DNA from: Rhodospirillaceae bacterium
GTDB taxonomy: Bacteria > Pseudomonadota > Alphaproteobacteria > Dongiales > Dongiaceae
Reading direction: 5' to 3'
Assembly: GCA_016712715.1 (NCBI GenBank)
Contig: JADJQM010000002.1
Coordinates: 310,001-374,000 of the forward strand
Length of the DNA: 64,000 bases
A model generated the notes under the pieces. That model was not told where the DNA came from, did no database searches, and saw only the letters and a program-made list of their open reading frames with translations. Below, one piece after another: positions 53,070-62,378 of the stretch; the stretch's first letter is position 1; each line of letters starts with the position of its first letter. Position numbers and translations under genes: made by a program.

Positions 53070-55000
53070 ACAGGATGACGCTGACGGCAGCGCTCGCTGC
53101 TTTTGTGTTCGCTCTCGTACCACAAGCGGGTGCTGCGGAAGCGGGCGGCTATATCAGCCCGCCCTTCTTTGCCGCCGACGAAGCCGCGGGCGAATTGCCA
53201 CCGATCGCCGAGCGCCTGCCGGAGAATCCCGCCATCGCTGCCATGAACGAGCCCGGCAGCCAGGGCGGCGAGCTGCGCATGCTGATGGCGAGCCCCAAGG
53301 ACAGCCGCATCCTGGTCGCCTATTCCTATGCGCGGCTAGTCGGCTATGACCGCGACTACAAGCTGGTGGCCGACCTTCTCGAAAGCTACGACGTGGTCGA
53401 GGGGCGCATCTTCACCTTCCATTTGCGCAAGGGCCATAAATGGTCCAACGGCAAGGATTTCACCACCGAGGATTTCCGCTTCTGGTGGGAGGATGTCGCC
53501 AACAATGAAGAACTGATGCCGGCCGGCCCGCCGAAGACCCTGCTGGTCGAGGGCGAGGCGCCGAAGGTCGAGATCATCGACGAGACGACGATCCGCTACA
53601 GCTGGTCGAAGCCCAACACCGAATTCCTGCCGGCTCTGGCCGCGGCCGGCCCGCTCTACATCTATGCGCCCTCGAAATACCTCAAAAAGTTCCACGCCAA
53701 ATATGCCGACGCCGCGGAGCTCGAAGCAGCCGTCAAGGATAGCGGGCAGCCGAGCTGGGGTGCCCTCCTCAACCGGCGCGGCAATCAGTACCGCAACGAC
53801 AATCCGAAGCTCCCCACCCTCGATCCCTGGGTGCTCCGGATCAAACCGCCGGCCGACCGGCTGGTCTTCGTGCGTAATCCCTATTACTACCGCGTCGATC
53901 TCAAGGGGCAGCAGCTCCCCTATCTCGACCAGGTCGTGTTCGACATCACCGAGGGCAAGCTTATCCCGGCCAAAGCCGGGGCCGGCGAGACCGACCTCCA
54001 GGCGCGCTATATCCGCTTCGACAACTACACCTTCCTGAAGCAGTCGGAGAAGAGCGGCCGCTTCAAGCTCAATCTGTGGGATGACAGCCGCGGCTCCAAC
54101 TTCGCGCTCTATCCCAATCTCAACGCCAATGACGAGGCCTGGCGCGCCATCAACCGCGATGTCCGCTTCCGCCGCGCGCTCTCGCTCGCCATCGACCGGC
54201 ACGAGATCAACCAGGCGATCTATTACGGCCTCGGCAAGGAAGGCGCCAACACGGTCCAGGCCTTGTCGCCGCTCTACAAGCCGCATTACCAGACGGCCTG
54301 GTCCAGCTATGACACCTCGACCGCCAACCGCCTGCTCGACGAGATGGGCCTCACCGCGCGGGACGACGAGGATTTTCGCCTGCTGCCGGACGGCCGGCGC
54401 ATGACCATTATCGTCGACACGGCCGGCGAATCGACCGAGGAATCCGACATCCTCGAACTCATCAAGGACACCTGGCGCGAGATCGGCATCGACATGTTCG
54501 TGAAGCCTTCGCAGCGCGAAGTGTTCCGCGACCGCATCTTTGCCGGCGACAGCATCATGTCGGTGTTCTTCGGTGTCGATAATAGCCTGCCCACCGCCGA
54601 TATGAGCCCGCAGGAATTCGCCCCCTTCACGCAGCAGCAGCTGATGTGGCCGAAATGGGGCCAGTATCTCGAAACCGCCGGCAAGAACGGGACCGAGATC
54701 GACCTGCCCGAAGCGCAGAAGCTGGCCGATCATTTCAAGGCCTGGCGCGAAGCGACCGATACCGACACGCGCGCCGCGATCTGGGGCGATATCCTGCAGC
54801 TCTGGTCAGAGCAGGTCTACAGCATCGGCACGGTGGCCAACATCCCGCAGCCGGTCGTGGTGGCCAGCGGCATGCACAACATCCCCGAGAAGGGCATCTG
54901 GTCGTGGGAACCGGGCGCGCATTTCGGCCTCTACAAGCCAGACACCTTCTGGCAGGACAAGCCCAAGGAACTCAGCCCGGTCGAAAGCCGGCTGCAATAG
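53066..55000 (+). CDS. Peptide/solute-binding protein, family 5
   Basis: The 644-residue periplasmic protein has a signal peptide (MNRMTLTAALAAFVFALVPQAGAA). The family 5 hallmarks are LRKGHKWSNGKDFTTEDFRF, VRNPYYYRVD and VRFRRALSLAIDRHEINQAI. It is longer than DppA/OppA, like the receptors of YejA-type and agropine-type systems. The ATG overlaps the ATPase stop (ATGA). The ligand is not evident, and an oligopeptide or opine-like compound is likely. Confidence 0.9.
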   Translation: MNRMTLTAALAAFVFALVPQAGAAEAGGYISPPFFAADEAAGELPPIAERLPENPAIAAMNEPGSQGGELRMLMASPKDSRILVAYSYARLVGYDRDYKLVADLLESYDVVEGRIFTFHLRKGHKWSNGKDFTTEDFRFWWEDVANNEELMPAGPPKTLLVEGEAPKVEIIDETTIRYSWSKPNTEFLPALAAAGPLYIYAPSKYLKKFHAKYADAAELEAAVKDSGQPSWGALLNRRGNQYRNDNPKLPTLDPWVLRIKPPADRLVFVRNPYYYRVDLKGQQLPYLDQVVFDITEGKLIPAKAGAGETDLQARYIRFDNYTFLKQSEKSGRFKLNLWDDSRGSNFALYPNLNANDEAWRAINRDVRFRRALSLAIDRHEINQAIYYGLGKEGANTVQALSPLYKPHYQTAWSSYDTSTANRLLDEMGLTARDDEDFRLLPDGRRMTIIVDTAGESTEESDILELIKDTWREIGIDMFVKPSQREVFRDRIFAGDSIMSVFFGVDNSLPTADMSPQEFAPFTQQQLMWPKWGQYLETAGKNGTEIDLPEAQKLADHFKAWREATDTDTRAAIWGDILQLWSEQVYSIGTVANIPQPVVVASGMHNIPEKGIWSWEPGAHFGLYKPDTFWQDKPKELSPVESRLQ

Positions 55001-55012
55001 GAACCAGCATCG

Positions 55013-56045
55013 ATGCTTCGTTATCTCATTTCGCGCGTGCTGGTCATGATCCCCACCCTGCTGGTCATCAGCATGCTGGTCTTCACCATCATCCAGGCGC
55101 CGCCCGGCGACTTCCTCGAAACCATGATGGCCGAGCTGCAGGCGCGCGGCGAGAACATGGACCAGGACAAGATGGATTTCCTGCGCAAGACCTATGGCCT
55201 CGACGAGCCGGTCCATGTGCAGTACCTGCATTGGATGTTCGGCCGCTGGGAAGGGCTGCAGCATGTCAGCGGCGGGCTCATCTTCGGCGATCTCGGCTAT
55301 TCCTTCGAACATAATCTGCCGGTCTCGGAAGTGGTCGGCGACCGCTTGACGCTCACCGTCATCATCTCGCTGGTCTCGATCCTGTTCGTGTGGATCGTCT
55401 CCTTCCCGATCGCGGTCTTTTCGGCGACCCATCAATATTCGCTGTTCGACTATATCTTCACCTTCCTCGGCTATATCGGCCTTGCCACACCCAGTTTCCT
55501 CATCGCCCTCGTCATGCTCTATTTCGCCAATATCTGGTTCCGGGACATCGATCGGCGGCATGATGGAACCGGAATATGTCGGCCAGCCCTGGTCCTTGGC
55601 CAAGTTCATGAGCGTCATGGAGCATATGTGGGTTCCGGTCCTGGTGATCGGCCTGCCCGGCACCGCCGGCATGGTCCGGCGCCTGCGCGCCAACCTCCTC
55701 GACGAGCTCAACAAGCAATATGTGACGACGGGCCGTGCCAAGGGCTTGCCGCCCTTGAAGCTGCTGTTGCGCTATCCGCTGCGCATGTCGCTCAACCCGT
55801 TCATCTCCGATATCGGCAGCCTGCTGCCCGAGCTCATCTCCGGCTCGGTCATCGTCTCGGTGGTGATGTCGCTGCCGATCACCGGGCCGATGCTGCTCTC
55901 GGCGCTCAGGTCCCAGGACATGTATCTCGCCGGGTCGTTCCTCATGTTCATGGCGTTCCTCACCGTCATCGGCATCTTCATTTCCGACGTGCTGCTGGCG
56001 CTGCTTGACCCGCGCATTCGCCTGGGTGCGGGAGCCGAGAAATGA
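55013..56045 (+). pseudogene. Peptide-type ABC permease B, interrupted by a one-base insertion
   Basis: From 55013 the frame encodes an OppB/DppB permease (MLRYLISRVLVMIPTLLVIS, then the large periplasmic loop) as far as FANIWF at 55540. An extra C (TTCCGGG for TTCGGG) shifts the frame. The expected GTSIGGMMEPEYVGQPWS continues in another frame to 56045 with the EAA-loop segment VTTGRAKGLPPLKLLLRYPL. The original frame runs on to 56008 as nonsense. Removing one base gives a protein of about 343 residues that overlaps the next permease gene by four bases. Confidence 0.9.
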
Positions 56046-57226
56046 GCGATATCCGCAATCCCGCCCAGCCCGGTTCGAATATGACGCATTTCGTCAGCCA
56101 GGCGCCGTTCGATCCCTATGCCATCGACAGCGTCAGCCCGGCGCTGGAGAAGATCTACATGGCGTCGCAATGGCGCATGATGTGGCTGCGCTTCCGCCGT
56201 CACAGGGTGGCGGTGGCGGCCGGTCTTGTCCTGGCGCTGATGTATGCCGCGATCCTGGTGGTCGAGTTCCTGGCGCCCTATGGCCAGCATGCGCGCAATG
56301 TCGATTACATCTATGCCCCGCCGCAGGAGGTGCATTGGACCCATCAGGGCGAGTTCATCGGGCCCTTCGTCTATGCGCTCGACTACAAGCTCGACATGGA
56401 AAACCTGCAGCGCGTCTATACCGAGAACGTGATCGACCCGCGGCCGATCCGCTTCTTCTGCGAAGGCGATTCCTACAAGTTCTGGGGCCTGATCGAGGGC
56501 AACACCCATCTCTTCTGCCCGCCGGACAATGACACGCCGCTCTTCCTGCTGGGTTCCGACCGGCTCGGGCGCGACATGCTGTCCCGCATCCTCTACGGCA
56601 TGCGCATCTCGCTCACCATCGGCCTCATCGGCGTGACGGTGAGCTTCGTGCTGGGAATCACCTTCGGCGGCCTGGCCGGCTATTACGGCGGCTGGGTCGA
56701 TGATCTCATGCAGCGCGCGATCGAAGTCCTGCGCTCGATCCCGCATCTGCCGCTATGGCTGGCCTTGGCCGCGATCCTGCCGGTGACCTGGTCGCCGATG
56801 CTGGTCTATTTCGGCATCACGATCATCCTGGGGCTCATCGACTGGACGGGCCTCGCGCGCGCCGTGCGCTCGCGGCTCCTCTCGCTGCGCGAAGAGGATT
56901 TCTGCGTCGCCGCGCAATTGATGGGCGCCAAGCCCGGCCGCATCATCTTCCGCCATCTGATGCCGAGCTTCATGAGCCATCTCATCGCCTCGGCGACGCT
57001 GGCCATTCCCGGCATGATCCTCGGTGAAACGGCGCTCTCCTTCCTGGGTCTCGGCATCCGCGCGCCGATCACCTCCTGGGGCGTCCTCCTCAACGAGGCG
57101 CAGAACATCAACGTGGTGGCGCTCTATCCCTGGCTGATGCTGCCGATCCTGCCGGTCATCCTGGTGGTGCTGGCCTTCAACTTCCTCGGTGACGGCTTGC
57201 GCGACGCGGCCGATCCTTATCGGTAG
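56042..57226 (+). CDS. Peptide-type ABC permease C
   Basis: The 394-residue permease has a long N-terminal region, one helix at about 60-80, a periplasmic loop of about 110 residues and the DppC/OppC core. LGSDRLGRDMLSRILYGMRI, the EAA loop VAAQLMGAKPGRIIFRHLMP and ETALSFLGLGIRAPITSWG identify it. It pairs with the frameshifted permease upstream and is the last gene of the importer operon. Confidence 0.9.
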   Translation: MSDIRNPAQPGSNMTHFVSQAPFDPYAIDSVSPALEKIYMASQWRMMWLRFRRHRVAVAAGLVLALMYAAILVVEFLAPYGQHARNVDYIYAPPQEVHWTHQGEFIGPFVYALDYKLDMENLQRVYTENVIDPRPIRFFCEGDSYKFWGLIEGNTHLFCPPDNDTPLFLLGSDRLGRDMLSRILYGMRISLTIGLIGVTVSFVLGITFGGLAGYYGGWVDDLMQRAIEVLRSIPHLPLWLALAAILPVTWSPMLVYFGITIILGLIDWTGLARAVRSRLLSLREEDFCVAAQLMGAKPGRIIFRHLMPSFMSHLIASATLAIPGMILGETALSFLGLGIRAPITSWGVLLNEAQNINVVALYPWLMLPILPVILVVLAFNFLGDGLRDAADPYR

Positions 57227-57360
57227 GTGTGCGTCCGGACCGTCCTCGCAACCAGCGCTTGGCGGCCCAATCGGAATATGCGAACCTGCCGCTCGATCAG
57301 TAAACCAATGGGGGCATCCTTGCGTCATCAATTCCGGGCCGCGCTGGCCGGCCTGTCGTC

Positions 57361-57690
57361 GTGTTCCTAGCCATGCCGCTGCTGGCCGCCTGCCAGCCGC
57401 AGGAAGGCCGCATCAACCTCAATGCCGATGAGAAGTTCATCATCTCGAAGGGCACCTGGGACTATTACCAGAAATACCTGCAGGATGTGGGCGGCGGTGC
57501 CCGCGGCGCCTTCGTCGTGTCTGAAGACGGCTATTATGCGACCTACAGCTATTGCAGCGCGGCGCAGGCCTGCTACTACAACATCAACTACTCCTCCGAG
57601 GCGCTGAAGAACTGCACCTCGGACGGCTACAAATGCATCGTCTTCGCCAAGGACAGCGACATCATCGTCGATTACGCGGTCGCCGAATAG
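57361..57690 (+). CDS. Small predicted lipoprotein (5' end uncertain)
   Basis: The frame starting at the GTG (57361) gives 109 residues with a lipobox LLAAC at about 7-11, followed by QPQEGRINLNADEKF. A signal this short without positive charges would not work. Just upstream, in another frame from TTG 57320, the codons read RHQFRAALAGLS, which is exactly the missing charged and hydrophobic n-region. An indel between 57345 and 57361 is therefore likely. The mature part has four cysteines (CSAAQACYY, NCTSDGYKC). The function is unknown. Confidence 0.65.
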   Translation: MFLAMPLLAACQPQEGRINLNADEKFIISKGTWDYYQKYLQDVGGGARGAFVVSEDGYYATYSYCSAAQACYYNINYSSEALKNCTSDGYKCIVFAKDSDIIVDYAVAE

Positions 57691-57709
57691 CTGGGCCCGG
57701 TAATTGGGC

Positions 57710-58312
57710 TCAGTTGGTGATGCGGATATGGTTCGGCTGCGTGGCGACGCGGCCGAGCCATGCCGTGATAGACGGGTAGCGACAAAGATCGAAGCCGCCT
57801 TCATAGGCCACATGGCTATAGGCATAGAGGGCGATGTCGGCGATCGAATAACGTTCCCCGACGAAGTAGCTGTGGCGGGCGAGATGGTCTTCCATCACAT
57901 CGAGTGCCCGGTAGCCGGCGGCGATTTTCCCCGGCAGCGCCGGCTCGGTGGCCGCGGTCTTGCCAAGATGCGCCACCCAGTGCCGCACCACGGCGATGGT
58001 CGGCTCGTGATTGTACTGCTCGAAGAACATCCATTGCAGCACGCGGGCGCGCTCCAGCTTCGCCGCCGGCCAGAATTGCGTACCCTCGGCGAAGTAATAG
58101 AGGATGGCATCCGATTCCGCGAGGGCGGTGCCGTCCTCCAGCACGATCGCCGGCACCTTGCCGTTGCGGTTGACCTTCAGGAAATCCGGCGACCGCGTCG
58201 AGCCGTCATCGACATTCATCTCGACGCGCCTCACCGGCAGGCCGAGCTGGCTCAGCAGCAGGCGGACCTTGTAGGCATTGCCGGAGATCGCACTGTCGTA
58301 AAGGGTCAGCAT
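57710..58312 (-). CDS. Glutathione S-transferase family protein
   Basis: The 200-residue protein has the thioredoxin-like N-terminal domain (MLTLYDSAISGNAYKVRLLL, then VNRNGKVPAIVLEDGTALAESDAIL with the cis-Pro and the Glu-Ser that bind glutathione). An all-helical C-terminal domain has the N-capping motif GERYSIADIALYAY. The active-site residue is probably Ser9 of DSAISGN. A much longer open frame continues upstream of the ATG, but only the part from 58312 resembles the family. Confidence 0.88.
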   Translation of the reverse strand: MLTLYDSAISGNAYKVRLLLSQLGLPVRRVEMNVDDGSTRSPDFLKVNRNGKVPAIVLEDGTALAESDAILYYFAEGTQFWPAAKLERARVLQWMFFEQYNHEPTIAVVRHWVAHLGKTAATEPALPGKIAAGYRALDVMEDHLARHSYFVGERYSIADIALYAYSHVAYEGGFDLCRYPSITAWLGRVATQPNHIRITN

Positions 58313-58615
58313 GGCGGTGGGCTCCCTGTCGGATAAGATGCGTCGTTCATGACGCCTGCCGGCGATTCCCACAATTGCCGAAATCTGGCAGCACCTGTGA
58401 GCGGTGATCACAGCTCGGCCGGCACCGCGCCAAATCCGTCCAGATCCCGCGGTAACGGTGCGCACCCCGGTCCGCCCAGCGGCCCCTCCCGGGCGATGGG
58501 TGATGATTGCCTCAAGATAGATCCCCATCGCGCCCCGCAAGAGAAGTGAAGCCAATCGCCACCGCCCGGCCCTAGAATACCGTCCCGACCACCTAAACCA
58601 CCCCGAGTCCGCCCC
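58313..58615. other. Divergent intergenic region without a gene
   Basis: These 303 bases separate the glutathione transferase (minus) from the fatty acid hydroxylase (plus). A symmetric CTGTGA-N7-TCACAG lies at 58395-58413. I see no clear -35/-10 pair and no coding frame of interest. Confidence 0.4.
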
Positions 58616-59449
58616 GTGACCGAAGCCCTGCTTGCCCATGAACCGCAGCTCCGCCTTGGGCTCTTTGCCGGGGTGCTGCTTGTCATGATGCTGTGGGAAA
58701 TATGGGCACCGCGACGCCGGCAAGCTGTCTCGCGCTGGCAGCGCTGGCCAGCCAATCTCGGCATCGTCGTGCTCAATACGCTGCTGCTGCGCCTGATCTT
58801 CCCCGTGGCGGCCATGGGGACGGCGCTTGCGGTCGAAGCCCAGGGCTGGGGTCTCCTCAACCAGATCGCGGCCCCTGCCTGGATCGCCATTCCGCTCTCG
58901 CTCCTGCTCCTCGATCTCGCCATCTATCTGCAGCACCGCCTGTTCCATCATGTGCCGCTGTTCTGGCGGCTCCACCGCATGCACCATGCCGATCTCGAAC
59001 TCGACGTCACCTCCGGCGCGCGTTTTCACCCGGTCGAGATCCTGCTCTCCATGCTGATCAAGATCGCCCTGGTGGCAGCCCTCGGTGCCCCGGCCGTGGC
59101 GGTGCTGCTGTTCGAGATCCTGCTCAACGCCAGCTCGATGTTCAATCACAGCAATGTGGCGATGCCGACGCTGCTCGACCGGCTCCTGCGTCTCATCCTG
59201 GTGACACCCGACATGCACCGCGTCCATCACTCGGTGGTGCCCATCGAGACCAACAGCAATTTCGGCTTCAACCTCTCGCTCTGGGACCGGCTGCTCGGCA
59301 CCTACCGCGCGGAACCCGCGGCGGGCCAGCTCGGCATGACTATCGGCATCGAGCTCTTCCGCGACCCGCGAGAACTCCGCCTCGACCGCATGCTGCTGCA
59401 GCCCTTGCGCGATGACGGCGCCGCGGCGCCGGACAAGCCCCGGACCTGA
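58616..59449 (+). CDS. Sterol desaturase / fatty acid hydroxylase family protein
   Basis: The 277-residue membrane protein starts at a GTG. It has about four membrane helices and the di-iron histidine boxes HRLFHHVPLFWRLHRMHH, HPVEI, NHSN and HRVHHS in the order typical of the family. It should hydroxylate or desaturate a lipid at the membrane, using oxygen. The partner reductase is not encoded nearby. Confidence 0.87.
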   Translation: MTEALLAHEPQLRLGLFAGVLLVMMLWEIWAPRRRQAVSRWQRWPANLGIVVLNTLLLRLIFPVAAMGTALAVEAQGWGLLNQIAAPAWIAIPLSLLLLDLAIYLQHRLFHHVPLFWRLHRMHHADLELDVTSGARFHPVEILLSMLIKIALVAALGAPAVAVLLFEILLNASSMFNHSNVAMPTLLDRLLRLILVTPDMHRVHHSVVPIETNSNFGFNLSLWDRLLGTYRAEPAAGQLGMTIGIELFRDPRELRLDRMLLQPLRDDGAAAPDKPRT

Positions 59450-59475
59450 TTCCAGCGCCAACGCCCGGCGTCCAA

Positions 59476-60525
59476 TCAATGGCGGTGGCGATGATGCATG
59501 TCCGGGTAATGCGGGTGCTTGTGGATGAGCCGCGCATGCTGGTGGAGATGGGCATGGGGTTCCGGCCCCATCCCGGGCGGATGGTCATGCTGGTGATGTT
59601 CGTCATGGACATGCCGGTGCTCATGGGTGATCGGCTCATGGACATGTTCATGCTGGTGGCGCTCGGTCAAATGCAGCCACAGGCCGATCGCCATCAGCAT
59701 GCCGCCGGCGATGAACGCCGTCGTGATCGGCTCGCCCAGCAGCACGATGGCTGTCCCCGCGCCGATGAAGGGGGCCAGCGCGTAATAGGCGCCCGTGCGC
59801 GCCGTGCCCAGATGGCGCAGGGCCAGCACGAACAACGTGAGCGAGACACCGTAGCCCAGGAATCCCACCAGGGCGGCGGACAGGATCACCAGGCCGCCCG
59901 GCAGTTCCGCCCCGGCCAGGAGGGCGATGCCGACATTGACGATGCCCGCCACCAATCCCTTGACCATGGCGATCTGCATCGGGTCGCTGGCCGAAACCTT
60001 GCGCGTGAGGTTGTTGTCGATGGCCCAGGCGAGGCAGGCGCCGGCGATCAGCACCGGCCCCCAGTTGAAACCGCCGCCCAGGGCGCCATCAAGGCTGCCG
60101 CCCATATCCTCAGGCCAGGACAGCAGCACCGCGCCGATGACGATGGCGACGGCACCGACGAGCAGCCGGCGATCGACATTCTCCTTGAACACCACCCAGG
60201 CGAGGAGCAGCGTCAGCACGCTTTCGAGATTGAGCAGCAGCGACGCCTCGGCCGCACTGCTCTGCTCGAGGCCGAACATGAGCAGCACCGGCCCGGCGAC
60301 ACCACCCGCGAGGATCGCGGCACCGAACCAGGGGAGATCGGCGCGCTGCAGCTGCGTTTCCGCGCCGCGCCAGACTTGCCGGGCGATGGCAAGGCCGGTG
60401 CCGGATCCCAGATACAGCAGACCCGCGAGCAGCCAGGGCGACACGTCCCCCAACAGGATCTTGGCAAAGGGCGCGCTGATGCCGAACAGGGCCGCCGATA
60501 TCAACGCATAGACAATGCCGGTCAT
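59476..60525 (-). CDS. DMT-family (EamA) transporter with a histidine-rich tail
   Basis: The 349-residue protein has ten membrane helices made of two EamA repeats (FGISAPFAKILLGDVSPWL and LLNLESVLTLLLAWVVFKENV). After the last helix, at about residue 283, comes a cytoplasmic or periplasmic tail of about 65 residues. Histidine makes up nearly two fifths of the tail (for example HQHEHVHE, HEHRHVHDEHHQHDH and MHHRHRH). Such a tail can bind nickel, zinc or cobalt, so metal efflux or sensing is plausible. The EamA part alone would suggest a metabolite or drug exporter. Confidence 0.88.
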   Translation of the reverse strand: MTGIVYALISAALFGISAPFAKILLGDVSPWLLAGLLYLGSGTGLAIARQVWRGAETQLQRADLPWFGAAILAGGVAGPVLLMFGLEQSSAAEASLLLNLESVLTLLLAWVVFKENVDRRLLVGAVAIVIGAVLLSWPEDMGGSLDGALGGGFNWGPVLIAGACLAWAIDNNLTRKVSASDPMQIAMVKGLVAGIVNVGIALLAGAELPGGLVILSAALVGFLGYGVSLTLFVLALRHLGTARTGAYYALAPFIGAGTAIVLLGEPITTAFIAGGMLMAIGLWLHLTERHQHEHVHEPITHEHRHVHDEHHQHDHPPGMGPEPHAHLHQHARLIHKHPHYPDMHHRHRH

Positions 60526-60701
60526 CTCGTGAAACGCCTCGGGTCGGAATGGTCGCGCATGCGTCTTATCCTATCAGGCGCGGCCGGTAGGGTCGGCACC
60601 TGATTTTGTTGGCCCTGTACCCTTTAATCCCTAGCGCACTTTGCCCGCGACGCTGCTAGATTGCCGCCGATCGCGGCCCCATCTGATTTCAGGCAACCTT
60701 C

Positions 60702-61653
60702 ATGAGTACGAACCGAAACAAGAACAGACGGCAATTGCCCCTTGAACGCGCTCCGCGCCTTCGAAGCCGTGGCAAGGTTCCTGAGCTTCACCAAGGCGGC
60801 CGACGAATTGCTGGTGACGCAGAGCGCCGTCTCCCGCCAGGTAAAGAACCTCGAGGATATCCTGGGCGTGGCCCTCATCCTCAGGAAGGCGCAGCTCGAA
60901 CTGACCGAGGAGGGGAAGCGCCTCCTCCCCGTGCTCACCGACAGTTTCGACCGCATGGATGTGGTAATCGGCAGTTTCCGCCGCCAGTCGAAGAAGCCGC
61001 CCTTGAGCCTCGCCGTGCCGCCCACCTTCGCGCGCCGTATCCTGCTGCCGCGTCTGGCCGACTTCCAGCGCGCCAACAGCGATCTCGAAATCCGCATCGA
61101 GACGCCGCCGGTCAATCCCGACTTCCGCAATTCCGGCCATGACATGGCGATCATGTTCGGCGAGATCGAGACCGACGGGCTCATCGCCGACGTGCTGATG
61201 CGCGAAACCTCGAGCCCGCTCGCCTCCCCCGAGCTCATCAAGAAATCCAACTGGCCCGACTTGAAGACCATGATCGCCAAGGCACCGCTCCTCCACATCC
61301 GCCAGGGCAATGATTCCTGGCATGACTGGCGCATGCTGGCGCGCCAGGTGGGCTTTGCCGGCATTCCCGTGGAACGCGGTGTGGTGGTGGAAACCGCCGA
61401 CCAGGCGGTGCAGGCCGCCATCTCCGGCGGCGGCGTGGTCGAGGTCGATCCGAGGCTGTGCGCCGAGGAAGTGGCGAGCGGCCAATTGGTGGCGCCCTTC
61501 GACATCAGCATCCTCACCGGCCGCGCCTATACATTGGTCTGCCGCGCCGACGAAACCGACCTTGCCCGCATCGCCGCCTTCCGCGCCTGGGCCTTGACCG
61601 CCCTGGTGGAAGCGGCGCCGGCCGACATGCCGGCGGCACCTTCCGAAGCATGA
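60702..61653 (+). CDS. LysR-family transcriptional regulator (5' end probably frameshifted)
   Basis: The clear frame from 60742 (a TTG without ribosome site) reads NALRAFEAVARFLSFTKAAD, the helix-turn-helix of GcvA-like LysR proteins. It continues through the effector domain to 61653. Family members usually begin a few residues earlier with a basic arm ending LPLNALRAF. Exactly this arm, MSTNRNKNRRQLPL, is encoded from the ATG at 60702 one frame away. One extra T in CCCCTTGAAC at 60740-60744 would explain the shift. The repaired protein has about 316 residues. It is divergent from the DMT transporter gene, which it may control. Confidence 0.8.
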
Positions 61654-62378
61654 CACCGCAGGAAATCCAGGCCCGCCTGCTCTACCGCGACGGGCTGATG
61701 CTGGTGATCGACAAGCCTGCGGGGCTCCCGGTCCATGCCGGGCCGCAGGGCGGCGACAATCTGGAGCGCTCGTTCGAACACCTGCGCTTCGGCCTGCCCA
61801 AGGCGCCGTCGCTGGCCCATCGCCTGGACCGCGACACCTCCGGTTGCCTCGTGCTTGGGCGCCAGCACAAGGGGCTTTCGCGCCTCGGCAAGCTCTTTCA
61901 GGAAGGCCGGGTCGAGAAGACCTATTGGGCCATCACCACAAAGGCGCCGCCGGAAAAAGCCGGCACCATCTCGGCCAGCCTCAAGAAGCTCACCACCCGC
62001 GCCGGCGGCTGGCGCATGGTCGTGGTGGATGATGCCGAAAAGGACGCGCAGAAATCGGTGACCGATTACAAGCTGCTGGGGTCCGGCCCCAATGTGCATT
62101 GGCTGGAGCTTCACCCCCGGACCGGGCGCACCCACCAGATCCGGGTGCATTTGGCGCATCTCGGCTGCCCGATCCTGGGCGAGCCCATTTACTTGCCCGA
62201 GGGGTCGCCCAACCCCTCCCAGAAGCTCCATCTCCATTCCCGGGCGATTGTGCTTCCCCTCTATCCCAAGAAAGACCCCATCCGGGTCGAGGCGCCACCG
62301 CCACCGCATATGCTTCAGGCGCTCCGCGCCTGCGGCTATCAGCAACCAGCAGAAAAAAGCCGGCCCGACCATGAGTGA
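61650..62378 (+). CDS. RluA-family pseudouridine synthase
   Basis: The 242-residue enzyme contains the catalytic aspartate in HRLDRDTSGCLVLGR and the KTYWAITTK and HPRTGRTHQIRVHLAHLGCP motifs of the RluA family. There is no N-terminal S4 domain. It overlaps the LysR stop by four bases and the peptidase start by eight. It isomerises uridines in rRNA or tRNA, and the target cannot be told from sequence. Confidence 0.9.
   Translation: MTPQEIQARLLYRDGLMLVIDKPAGLPVHAGPQGGDNLERSFEHLRFGLPKAPSLAHRLDRDTSGCLVLGRQHKGLSRLGKLFQEGRVEKTYWAITTKAPPEKAGTISASLKKLTTRAGGWRMVVVDDAEKDAQKSVTDYKLLGSGPNVHWLELHPRTGRTHQIRVHLAHLGCPILGEPIYLPEGSPNPSQKLHLHSRAIVLPLYPKKDPIRVEAPPPPHMLQALRACGYQQPAEKSRPDHE

Noticed and set aside
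58395..58413. CRP-like site CTGTGA-N7-TCACAG
   Set aside because: The consensus needs six bases between the TGTGA and TCACA halves, and here there are seven. It is kept only as a possible palindrome.
58313..59479. A long minus-strand extension of the glutathione transferase frame to 59479
   Set aside because: The upstream part lies opposite the fatty acid hydroxylase gene and has no family features. The transferase starts at 58312 with its usual MLTLYDS opening.
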